Below, piece by piece: positions 46,629 to 56,585 of a stretch of 64,000 nt of DNA. The notes below the pieces were generated by a model, which did no database searches, was not told where the DNA came from, and saw only the letters and a program-made list of their open reading frames with translations. The stretch is taken from the NCBI GenBank assembly GCA_036250195.1, contig JAVHZZ010000075.1, positions 186,001 to 250,000 of the forward strand. The letters run 5' to 3'. A program made the translations under genes and the position numbers. The DNA comes from Mixophyes australis (taxonomy: Eukaryota; Chordata; Amphibia; Anura; Limnodynastidae). Positions within the stretch are counted from its first letter, which is position 1. Each line of letters opens with the position of its first letter.

Positions 46629-48940
46629 TGGTAGGCATTAAACCTATGGGGATATTTAATCTCAGTTCACATAACTTATCCCAACCAGAAATTGCACTCC
46701 TCAATAAGGGAATAAAATTTGCTCCAACTAGTAAAATGAATAAATTTGAAGTATATTTAGACTTACATAGATTCACACGCAAATTGTCCCTAAAGAAATA
46801 TTTTATGAACACAAGAATACCTGAATCACGAACGCTGGATCAGTATACACATACTAATTTAAAATTACCATCTACTTTTAATCCCAGTTATATGAAGGGA
46901 AACCTCATAGGGACTTTTGAGAAACTAGTCATAGATGATCTGGAACAGATAGATAGTAAACCATCCAGACATCAAGACAATTTAACTAAATCTGAAAGAG
47001 AAGCATTATTTGGACTGCAGAATAATACCAACATTATCATCAAGCCCGCCGATAAAGGCGGTGGTTTGGTGATATTAAACACGGATGATTACAAAATAGA
47101 AATGTCCAGAATATTGAATGATACTGGGACATACTTACGTTTACCCACTGATCCAACACTAGAATATCATGAGTCACTTATTCGCCATTTAAAATCAGGG
47201 TTAGATAACGGCATATTAACTCAGAAAGAGTTCAAGTATCTAGAGACACCATATCCGAGGAAGCCGGTCATATATTATCTACCGAAGGTTCATAAGAGTG
47301 TTGACCAACCCCCAGGAAGACCAATTGTTTCAGGGATTGGCTCTTTGACATCCAATTTGTCCCACTATGTGGATCATTTTTTGCAAGATCTTGTAAAAAT
47401 TCAGCAATCTTATGTTCAGGATACTACCCAGATAATTAACATACTAGATGGTTTGGAATGGAAAGAGGAATATTGGTTGGTGACATGTGATGTCACCAAC
47501 CTATATACGGTAATAGATCATCAACAGGGATTAACAAGCTCGAGACATTTTCTTGAAAATATAGGCAGTTTGCCACAGACTCAAATTGATTTTATTTTAG
47601 ACTGCATGGCGTTTATACTACACCATAATTACTTGTGGTATGAGGGGACATACTACCTCCAGACACGAGGCACAGCAATGGGCACCAGGTTTGCTCCGAG
47701 TTATGCTAATTTGTTTATGAGTAAGTGGGAGGAGGAATACATCTGGTCCTCCCACAGATTCGGAGCAAGCCTGGTGCTCTGGAGGCGGTATATAGATGAC
47801 GTCCTCATAGTTTGGAAAGGAACACGCACGCAATTGGATGAATTCTTAGAATATATAAATCATAATCAGAATAATCTTGTTTTCACCCATACTTGTAGTC
47901 AAAATAAAGTAGAATATTTAGATCTAGAGATATACGCAGAAGGGAATCTTTTGAAAACCAAAACATTTAATAAACCAGTAGATGTAAACGGATACATCTT
48001 GGCCACAAGTCACCATCACTATAATTGGCTAACAAATATCCCCCAGGGTCAGTTCCGTAGAATCCGAAGGAACTGTACGGATCTTGATGTATATAATGAA
48101 CAAAGTATACAGTTGCGGGATAAATTTCTCGAGAAAAAGTATGATTCTGATTTAGTGACAAGAGCTTATGAGACCAATAGAGATATAGATCGTTCTGTTT
48201 TGCTTCAATATAAGCCTAAATTAGATAATAACCAGGATACACAACAATTCCAAGAACCTTTGTTTATAACCCAATATTCAAGATCGGTTCCACAATTGAG
48301 GAAGATCCTCAATCGACACTGGCATGTGTTATTGAAGGATGAACAACTTCATACTATCTTACCTCTCAAACCGAGATTGGTGTTTCGTAGAGCACCTAAC
48401 TTGGCATTGAAAATTACACATAGCTATATACCTGGAACATCAGAACCAAAGAATTGGCTTACAGATTTATCCCAAAAAGGGGGTTTTTATTACTGTGGTA
48501 CATGTACTAATTGTAAATGTTTGGGTTTTAGATCCAATAAACCTGTTAGTGTATTTCAATCCAACCAAACATTAGAACAATTTAAAGTGAAACAACATCT
48601 TAACTGTAGCAGTAAAAGTGTAGTCTATTTACTTGAATGCCCATGTCATACCCAATATGTGGGTCGAACCATACGAAAATTAAAAATCCGTATTGGTGAA
48701 CATATTCGGAATATTAAGAAATTGAATATGCTGCATAGTGTATCGCAGCACTTTGCAGAACACCATGGAGGAAACCCCATTGGTTTAAAATTCATGGCAT
48801 TAACTCAAATTAAGTCAGATTGGAGGGGAGGCGATTCCATCAAGAAGTTGAACAAAGAGGAAATGAAGTGGATGTTCAAGTTGAAGACTTTAGCCCCTAG
48901 GGGGATGAACATCGACTTCGAAATTAACTCATTATTGTAA
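46628..48940 (+). CDS. PLE ORF2: reverse transcriptase with C-terminal GIY-YIG endonuclease
   Basis: The 770-aa protein has the domain order of endonuclease-bearing Penelope-like elements. Residues 11-34 carry the PLE N-terminal NLSS...LSQPE...KGIKF pattern. RT motifs follow: KPADKGGG (139-146), PKVHK with PPGRPIVSG (219 onward), motif A with Asp288, motif B GTAMGTRFAPSYANLF (348-363) and motif C YIDD (388-391). A cysteine cluster has C623, C626, C629 and C631, with H657 and C660 as further candidate zinc ligands. The GIY-YIG core is VYL (666-668) and YVG (677-679), with R688 and H692 as likely catalytic or structural residues, and the end resembles the PLE consensus (LAPRGMN). The enzyme would nick target DNA and reverse-transcribe element RNA. 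The start is the ATG overlapping the ORF1 stop by one base; the TTG at 46625 is rejected as a start. Length is typical of PLE proteins and no motif is broken. Confidence 0.95.
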   Translation: MVGIKPMGIFNLSSHNLSQPEIALLNKGIKFAPTSKMNKFEVYLDLHRFTRKLSLKKYFMNTRIPESRTLDQYTHTNLKLPSTFNPSYMKGNLIGTFEKLVIDDLEQIDSKPSRHQDNLTKSEREALFGLQNNTNIIIKPADKGGGLVILNTDDYKIEMSRILNDTGTYLRLPTDPTLEYHESLIRHLKSGLDNGILTQKEFKYLETPYPRKPVIYYLPKVHKSVDQPPGRPIVSGIGSLTSNLSHYVDHFLQDLVKIQQSYVQDTTQIINILDGLEWKEEYWLVTCDVTNLYTVIDHQQGLTSSRHFLENIGSLPQTQIDFILDCMAFILHHNYLWYEGTYYLQTRGTAMGTRFAPSYANLFMSKWEEEYIWSSHRFGASLVLWRRYIDDVLIVWKGTRTQLDEFLEYINHNQNNLVFTHTCSQNKVEYLDLEIYAEGNLLKTKTFNKPVDVNGYILATSHHHYNWLTNIPQGQFRRIRRNCTDLDVYNEQSIQLRDKFLEKKYDSDLVTRAYETNRDIDRSVLLQYKPKLDNNQDTQQFQEPLFITQYSRSVPQLRKILNRHWHVLLKDEQLHTILPLKPRLVFRRAPNLALKITHSYIPGTSEPKNWLTDLSQKGGFYYCGTCTNCKCLGFRSNKPVSVFQSNQTLEQFKVKQHLNCSSKSVVYLLECPCHTQYVGRTIRKLKIRIGEHIRNIKKLNMLHSVSQHFAEHHGGNPIGLKFMALTQIKSDWRGGDSIKKLNKEEMKWMFKLKTLAPRGMNIDFEINSLL
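47475..47501 (+). other. Perfect hairpin over RT motif A codons
   Basis: Arms ggttggtgacat (47475-47486) and atgtcaccaacc (47490-47501) are perfect reverse complements around the loop gtg. The sequence encodes the residues around catalytic Asp288. The right-arm truncation at the junction starts at the base equivalent to 47495, inside the 3' arm, so the hairpin is a candidate stall site for reverse transcription. Confidence 0.75.
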
Positions 48941-49321
48941 AGTGATAGGGGCAGTCACCCTTTAATATATCAGATGTAATGTAGTGTAAGCCCCATTTGT
49001 AGTTATGACTGATGTACTATATGTTCATATATTTATTTAAACTTGCAATTTATATTATATAATGATTACTGAATATAACCCTATATGTGTATCTAATCTT
49101 GTGATTGATACCATAGATTATATTGATTATCAAGTATACACTTAGTATTTATTATCATTTTTAATGAACAGATTAAGGATATAATGTTTTAATTTTTATT
49201 GATGTTTATTTTAATTAATTTCATTTAGTATTTTTATTGAAAGAATGTATTAAGAACAAATAGGAACTAACCAATGCTAGGATCAAGTGCACAATGAGTT
49301 AATCATAAGAATCAGTATTGA

Positions 49322-49351
49322 CCAATCAAAAGGGTTTTAATGAGTATATAA
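49322..49351 (+). promoter_or_regulatory. TATA/CCAAT promoter, right terminal copy
   Basis: CCAAT (49322-49326) and TATATAA (49345-49351) lie upstream of the last ribozyme motif. Transcription from here would run outward into the right satellite block. Confidence 0.4.
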
Positions 49352-49365
49352 GGCAGCCAGATTAA

Positions 49366-49426
49366 TCATTGCTCACTCTTGATAAAGTCTCACATGGGGA
49401 CGAAACGCGTTGAGGAGTTATAATGA
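49366..49426 (+). ncRNA. Hammerhead-like ribozyme, plus copy 2
   Basis: Same sequence as at 44443-44503. The predicted cut is between 49411 and 49412, 4923 nt downstream of the previous plus-strand cut. Confidence 0.6.
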
Positions 49427-49476
49427 ACATCTTGAACATTACCTCAGTGTAAGTACTAATGTACTTTGTAATGGTG

Positions 49477-49482
49477 AATAAA
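49477..49482 (+). terminator. Poly(A) signal AATAAA, right terminal copy
   Basis: AATAAA with the same downstream G/T-rich context as at 44554. It could end transcripts of monomer 3. Confidence 0.4.
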
Positions 49483-49986
49483 GTTTTTTACTGATTGATT
49501 ACTTTGGTCTTCCCTGGTTTGTGTATGAGGATCAGAAGGGCACTGACGGTGGTCACAGATTCATCAGAGCAAACTGCCGGAGGATCCAAGATACAGCCTA
49601 CAACACCCAGAATCCCCTGATTGCATTCTGTTGGCTGGATTTTGACACAACAATCAGCGCTTACCATCAGGCGGCCAGCCTTTCTCCAGGAACACAGTGG
49701 TTATCATCAGATGCATTACGGATTTAATACATAAACTGCAGTTCTTGGGAGGACGGATACCATCAAACAGAGTAACACTTTTTGTTCAGAATTGAGCCTA
49801 CAATGGTATTTATGCTTTATTAACTATATTGATTAGAGTCAAGTCTACCTGAGAGCTGGAGAGACATTAGTGCATTTATCGTTGTGGAACACCATATATT
49901 AATTCTACGCGCTAAAGTACTGTTTTAAGTGTGTATGTAGATGTGGTTTGTTACATGTACCGTCACTGAGCGCTGCAGAAACTATT

Positions 49987-50001
49987 TAAAATTAAGAATA
50001 A
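49987..50001. repeat. Target-site duplication, right copy
   Basis: The 15-mer taaaattaagaataa matches 30878-30892. T49987 also fits the element end, so the outer base is ambiguous. Right of it the satellite continues exactly as after the uninterrupted site at 26050-26064. Confidence 0.85.
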
Positions 50002-53000
50002 GTATAAAAATAAGTATAAAAATAAGAATAAAAAAAAATTAGTATAAGAATAAGTATAAAAATAAGTATAAAAATAAGAATAAAAAAAAAAATTAGTATA
50101 AAAATAAGAATAAGTACAAAAATAAGTATAAAAATAAGAATAAAACAAAAATAAGTATAGAAATAAGAATAAGAAAAAAAAGTATAAAAATAAGAATAAG
50201 TATAAAAATAAGTATAAAAATAAGAATAAAAAAAAAAATAGTATAAAAATAAGAATAAAAGAAATTAGTATAAAAATAAGAATAAGTATAAAAATAAGTA
50301 TAAAAATAAGAATAAAAAAAAAAATTAGTATAAGAATAAGTATAAAAATAAGTGTAAAAATAAGAATAAAAAAAAAAAGTATAAAAATAAGAATAAGTAT
50401 AAAAATAAGTATAAAAATAATAATAAAACAAAAATAAGTATAAAAATAGGAATAAGTATAAAAATAAGTATAAAAATAAGAATAAAACAAAAATAAGTAT
50501 AAAAATAAGAATAAACAAAAATAAGTATAAAAATAAGAATAAAAAAAATTGTATAAAAATAAGAATAAGTATAAAAATAAGAATAAAAAAATAATTAGTA
50601 TAAAAATAGGAATAAGTATAAAAATAAGTATAAAAATAAAAATGTATAAAAATAAGTATAAGTATAAAAATAAGTATAAAAATATGAATAAAAAAAAAGT
50701 ATAAGAATAAGTATAATAATAAGTATAAAAATAAGAAAAAAACAAAAATACATATAAAAATAAGAATAAGTATAAAAATAAGAATAAAATAAAAATAAGT
50801 ATAAAAATAAGAATAAAAAAAAATAGTATAAAAATAAGAATAAAACAAAAATAAGTATAAAAATAAGAATAAACAAAAAGGATAAAAATAAGAATAAGTA
50901 TAAAAATAAGAATAAAATAAAAATAAGTATAAAAATAAGAATAAAAAAAAATAGTATAAAAATAAGAATAAAACAAAAATAAGTATAAAAATAAGAATAA
51001 ACAAAAAGGATAAAAATAAGAATAAGTATAAAAATAAGAATAAAAAAGTATAAAAATAAGAATAAGTATAAAAATAAGTATAAAAATAAGTATAAAAAAA
51101 AATTAGTATAAAAATAAGAATAAGTATAAAAATAAGTATAAAAATAAGAATAAGTATAAAAATAAGAATAAAACAAAAATAAGTATAAAAATAAGAATAA
51201 AAAAAATAAGTATAAAAATAAGAATAAAACACAAATAAGTATAAAAATAAGAATAATAAAAGGATACAAATAAGAATAAGTATAAAAATTAGAATAAGTA
51301 TAAAAATAAGAATAAAAAAAAGTATAAAAATAAGAATAAGTATAAAAATAAGTATAAAAATAAGAATAAAACAAAAATAAGTATAAAAATAAGAATAAAC
51401 AAAAATAAGTATAAAAATAAGAATAAAAAAAATTGTATAAAAATAAGTATAAGTATAATAATAAGTATAAAAATAAGAAAAAAACAAAAATACATATAAA
51501 AATAAGAATAAGTAAAAAAATAAGTATAAAAATAAGAATAAAAAAAAATTAGTATAAGAATAAGTATAAAAATAAGTATAAAAATAAGAATAAAAAAAAA
51601 TTAGTATAAAAATAAGAATAAGTACAAAAATAAGTATAAAAATAAGAATAAAACAAAAATAAGTATAGAAATAAGAATAAGAAAAAAAAGTATAAAAATA
51701 AGAATAAGTATAAAAATAAGTATAAAAATAAGAATAAAAAAAAAATTAGTATAAAAATAAGAATAAAAGAAATTAGTATAAAAATAAGAATAAGTATAAA
51801 AATAAGTATAAAAATAAGAATAAAAAAAAAAATTAGTATAAGAATAAGTATAAAAATAAGTGTAAAAATAAGAATAAAAAAAAAAGTATAAAAATAAGAA
51901 TAAGTATAAAAATAAGTATAAAAATAATAATAAAACAAAAATAAGTATAAAAATAAGAATAAGTATAAAAATAAGTATAAAAATAAGAATAAAACAAAAA
52001 TAAGTATAAAAATAAGAATAAACAAAAATAAGTATAAAAATAAGAATAAAAAAAATTGTATAAAAATAAGAATAAGTATAAAAATAAGAATAAAAAAATA
52101 ATTAGTATAAAAATAGGAATAAGTATAAAAATAAGTATAAAAATAAAAATGTATAAAAATAAGTATAAGTATAAAAATAAGTATAAAAATAATAATAAAA
52201 CAAAAATAAGTATAAAAATAAGAATAAGTATAAAAATAAGTATAAAAATAAGAATAAAACAAAAATAAGTATAAAAATAAGAATAAACAAAAATAAGTAT
52301 AAAAATAAGAATAAAAAAAATTGTATAAAAATAAGAATAAGTATAAAAATAAGAATAAAAAAATAATTAGTATAAAAATAGGAATAAGTATAAAAATAAG
52401 TATAAAAATAAAAATGTATAAAAATAAGTATAAGTATAAAAATAAGTATAAAAATATGAATAAAAAAAAGTATAAGAATAAGTATAATAATAAGTATAAA
52501 AATAAGAAAAAAACAAAAATACATATAAAAATAAGAATAAGTATAAAAATAAGAATAAAATAAAAATAAGTATAAAAATAAGAATAAAAAAAAATAGTAT
52601 AAAAATAAGAATAAAACAAAAATAAGTATAAAAATAAGAATAAACAAAAAGGATAAAAATAAGAATAAGTATAAAAATAAGAATAAAAAAGTATAAAAAT
52701 AAGAATAAGTATAAAAATAAGTATAAAAATAAGTATAAAAAAAAATTAGTATAAAAATAAGAATAAGTATAAAAATAAGAATAAAACAAAAATAAGTATA
52801 AAAATAAGAATAAACAAAAAATACTATAAAAATAAGAATAAGTATAAAAATAACTATAAAAATAAGAATAAAAAAAGTATAAGAATAAGAATAAGTATAA
52901 AAATAAGTATAAAAATAAGAATAAAAAAAAAAATAGTATAAAAATAAGAATAAAAGAAATTAGTATAAAAATAAGAATAAGTATAAAAATAAGTATAAAA

Positions 53001-54291
53001 ATAAGAATAAAAAAAAAATTAGTATAAGAATAAGTATAAAAATAAGTGTAAAAATAAGAATAAAAAAAAAAAGTATAAAAATAAGAATAAGTATAAAAAT
53101 AAGTATAAAAATAATAATAAAACAAAAATAAGTATAAAAATAGGAATAAGTATAAAAATAAGTATAAAAATAAGAATAAAACAAAAATAAGTATAAAAAT
53201 AAGAATAAACAAAAATAAGTATAAAAATAAGAATAAAAAAAATTGTATAAAAATAAGAATAAGTATAAAAATAAGAATAAAAAAATAATTAGTATAAAAA
53301 TAGGAATAAGTATAAAAATAAGTATAAAAATAAAAATGTATAAAAATAAGTATAAGTATAAAAATAAGTATAAAAATATGAATAAAAAAAAAGTATAAGA
53401 ATAAGTATAATAATAAGTATAAAAATAAGAAAAAAACAAAAATACATATAAAAATAAGAATAAGTATAAAAATAAGAATAAAATAAAAATAAGTATAAAA
53501 ATAAGAATAAAAAAAAATAGTATAAAAATAAGAATAAAACAAAAATAAGTATAAAAATAAGAATAAACAAAAAGGATAAAAATAAGAATAAGTATAAAAA
53601 TAAGAATAAAATAAAAATAAGTATAAAAATAAGAATAAAAAAAAATAGTATAAAAATAAGAATAAAACAAAAATAAGTATAAAAATAAGAATAAACAAAA
53701 AGGATAAAAATAAGAATAAGTATAAAAATAAGAATAAAAAAGTATAAAAATAAGAATAAGTATAAAAATAAGTATAAAAATAAGTATAAAAAAAAATTAG
53801 TATAAAAATAAGAATAAGTATAAAAATAAGTATAAAAATAAGAATAAGTATAAAAATAAGAATAAAACAAAAATAAGTATAAAAATAAGAATAAAAAAAA
53901 TAAGTATAAAAATAAGAATAAAACACAAATAAGTATAAAAATAAGAATAATAAAAGGATACAAATAAGAATAAGTATAAAAATTAGAATAAGTATAAAAA
54001 TAAGAATAAAAAAAAGTATAAAAATAAGAATAAGTATAAAAATAAGTATAAAAATAAGAATAAAACAAAAATAAGTATAAAAATAAGAATAAACAAAAAT
54101 AAGTATAAAAATAAGAATAAAAAAAATTGTATAAAAATAAGTATAAGTATAAAAATAAGTATAAAAATAAGAATAAAAAAAAAGTATAAGAATAAGTATA
54201 ATAATAAGTATAAAAATAAGAAAAAAACAAAAATACATATAAAAATAAGAATAAGTAAAAAAATAAGTATAAAAATAAGAATAAAAAAAAA

Positions 54292-56585
54292 TTAGTATAA
54301 GAATAAGTATAAAAATAAGTATAAAAATAAGAATAAAAAAAAATTAGTATAAAAATAAGAATAAGTACAAAAATAAGTATAAAAATAAGAATAAAACAAA
54401 AATAAGTATAGAAATAAGAATAAGAAAAAAAAGTATAAAAATAAGAATAAGTATAAAAATAAGTATAAAAATAAGAATAAAAAAAAAATTAGTATAAAAA
54501 TAAGAATAAAAGAAATTAGTATAAAAATAAGAATAAGTATAAAAATAAGTATAAAAATAAGAATAAAAAAAAAAATTAGTATAAGAATAAGTATAAAAAT
54601 AAGTGTAAAAATAAGAATAAAAAAAAAAGTATAAAAATAAGAATAAGTATAAAAATAAGTATAAAAATAATAATAAAACAAAAATAAGTATAAAAATAAG
54701 AATAAGTATAAAAATAAGTATAAAAATAAGAATAAAACAAAAATAAGTATAAAAATAAGAATAAACAAAAATAAGTATAAAAATAAGAATAAAAAAAATT
54801 GTATAAAAATAAGAATAAGTATAAAAATAAGAATAAAAAAATAATTAGTATAAAAATAGGAATAAGTATAAAAATAAGTATAAAAATAAAAATGTATAAA
54901 AATAAGTATAAGTATAAAAATAAGTATAAAAATAATAATAAAACAAAAATAAGTATAAAAATAAGAATAAGTATAAAAATAAGTATAAAAATAAGAATAA
55001 AACAAAAATAAGTATAAAAATAAGAATAAACAAAAATAAGTATAAAAATAAGAATAAAAAAAATTGTATAAAAATAAGAATAAGTATAAAAATAAGAATA
55101 AAAAAATAATTAGTATAAAAATAGGAATAAGTATAAAAATAAGTATAAAAATAAAAATGTATAAAAATAAGTATAAGTATAAAAATAAGTATAAAAATAT
55201 GAATAAAAAAAAGTATAAGAATAAGTATAATAATAAGTATAAAAATAAGAAAAAAACAAAAATACATATAAAAATAAGAATAAGTATAAAAATAAGAATA
55301 AAATAAAAATAAGTATAAAAATAAGAATAAAAAAAAATAGTATAAAAATAAGAATAAAACAAAAATAAGTATAAAAATAAGAATAAACAAAAAGGATAAA
55401 AATAAGAATAAGTATAAAAATAAGAATAAAAAAGTATAAAAATAAGAATAAGTATAAAAATAAGTATAAAAATAAGTATAAAAAAAAATTAGTATAAAAA
55501 TAAGAATAAGTATAAAAATAAGAATAAAACAAAAATAAGTATAAAAATAAGAATAAACAAAAAATACTATAAAAATAAGAATAAGTATAAAAATAACTAT
55601 AAAAATAAGAATAAAAAAAGTATAAGAATAAGAATAAGTATAAAAATAAGTATAAAAATAAGAATAAAAAAAAAATTAGTATAAAAATAAGAATAAAAGA
55701 AATTAGTATAAAAATAAGAATAAGTATAAAAATAAGTATAAAAATAATAATAAAACAAAAATAAGTATAAAAATAAGAATAAACAAAAATAAGTATAAAA
55801 ATTAAAAAATATGTATTAAAATAAGTATAAAAATCAGAATAAGTATAAAAATAAGTATAAAAATAAGAATAAAACAAAAATAAGAATAAAAATAAGAATA
55901 AACAAAAATAAGTATAAAAATAAGAATAAAAAAAATTGTATAAAAATAAGTATAAGTATAAAAATAAGTATAAAAATAAGAATAAAAAAAAAATATAAGA
56001 ATAAGTATAATAATAAGTATAAAAATAAGAAAAAAACAAAAATACATATAAAAATAAGAATAAGTATAAAAATAAGAATAAAATAAAAATAAGTATAAAA
56101 ATAAGAATAAAAAAAAATAGTATAAAAATAAGAATAAAACAAATATAAGTATAAAAATAAGAATAAACAAAAAGGATAAAAATAAGAATAAGTATAAAAA
56201 TAAGAATAAAAAAAGTATAAAAATAAGAATAAGTATAAAAATAAGAATAAAACAAAAATAAGTATAAAAATAAGAATAAAAAAAAATAAGTATAAAAATA
56301 AGAATAAAACACAAATAAGTATAAAAATAAGAATAAAAAAGGATAAAAATAAGAATAAGTATAAAAATTAGAATAAGTATAAAAATAAGAATAAAAAAAA
56401 GTATAAAATTAAGAATAAGTATAAAAATAAGTATAAAAATAAGAATAAAAAAAAATTAGTATAAAAATAAGAATAAGTATAAAAATAAGTATAAAAATAA
56501 GAATAAAAAAAAAAATTAGTATAAGAATAAGTATAAAAATAAGTATAAAAATAAGAATAAAACAAAAATAAGTATAAAAATAAGA
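54292..56585. repeat. Satellite block, near-identical copy of 17246-19540
   Basis: The offset is 37046 bp, and the match extends leftward to roughly 53700 against 16650. A further copy of the first part is at 51549-52900, 2743 bp upstream. Confidence 0.75.

Larger units (their letters stand above)
44489..49411 (+). mobile_element. Complete PLE monomer 3 (right arm)
   Basis: This 4923-bp unit runs from ribozyme cut to ribozyme cut on the plus strand: leader 44489-45311, ORF1 45312-46628, ORF2 46628-48940 and 3' UTR 48941-49411. It is the easiest copy to read because it is in forward orientation. Confidence 0.88.
30892..49987. mobile_element. Composite Penelope-like retroelement insertion with two outward-facing tandem arms
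   Basis: The insertion contains three complete 4923-bp monomers and two 5'-truncated ones. The left arm (30892-42570) reads on the minus strand and the right arm (42572-49987) on the plus strand, meeting head to head. Family assignment rests on the encoded protein, a PLE-type reverse transcriptase with C-terminal GIY-YIG endonuclease, and on the hammerhead-like motif in the terminal region. PLEs are known for tandem and inverted partial copies with pseudo-LTRs. The ends are 3' ends that stop within the leader of the next unit, 676 nt (left) and 576 nt (right) past the predicted ribozyme cut. Base composition is far more balanced than in the flanks. The clade within EN-positive PLEs is not resolved here. 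Confidence 0.9.
43332..49987. repeat. Right arm of a 6656-bp inverted repeat
   Basis: This segment is the reverse complement of 35915-42570, with a 761-bp spacer (42571-43331) between the arms. The sections compared by eye and all predicted proteins in the arms are identical. Confidence 0.8.
48941..49987 (+). other. Right terminal region of the PLE: 3' UTR, promoter/ribozyme and truncated leader
   Basis: This 1047-bp region repeats the intergenic sequence but stops 247 bp before the position where the next ORF1 would start. It joins satellite at actattt/aaaattaag without a poly(A) tail. It ends 100 bp earlier, in element coordinates, than the left terminal region. The GTG-initiated frame at 49521-49727 is not called as a gene. 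Confidence 0.75.

Noticed and set aside
47618..48161. Short antisense frames of 64-71 codons opposite ORF2
   Set aside because: They are shadows of the coding strand; the sense frame has clear RT motifs.
48894..48903. Palindrome CCCCTAGGGG near the ORF2 end
   Set aside because: It lies in codons for the conserved C-terminal LAPRGMN region and is most simply explained by coding sequence.
30892..49987. LTR retrotransposon or LINE identity
   Set aside because: There is no integrase, protease, RNase H or AP endonuclease. The KPADKGG and PKVHK/PPGRPIVSG motifs, YIDD and C-terminal GIY-YIG indicate a Penelope-like element.
30892..49987. Fold-back sequencing or assembly artefact explaining the palindrome
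   Set aside because: The satellite keeps the same polarity on both sides, a target-site duplication is present, the arms differ in length, and the breakpoints differ by 760 bp. Read support would still be needed to exclude it fully.
52367..54238. Long minus-strand open frame of 623 codons in the satellite, and many similar ones such as 25771-27576 and 20626-22344
   Set aside because: They are low-complexity by-products of a stop-free hexamer repeat, are open in several frames at once, and begin at arbitrary alternative start codons.
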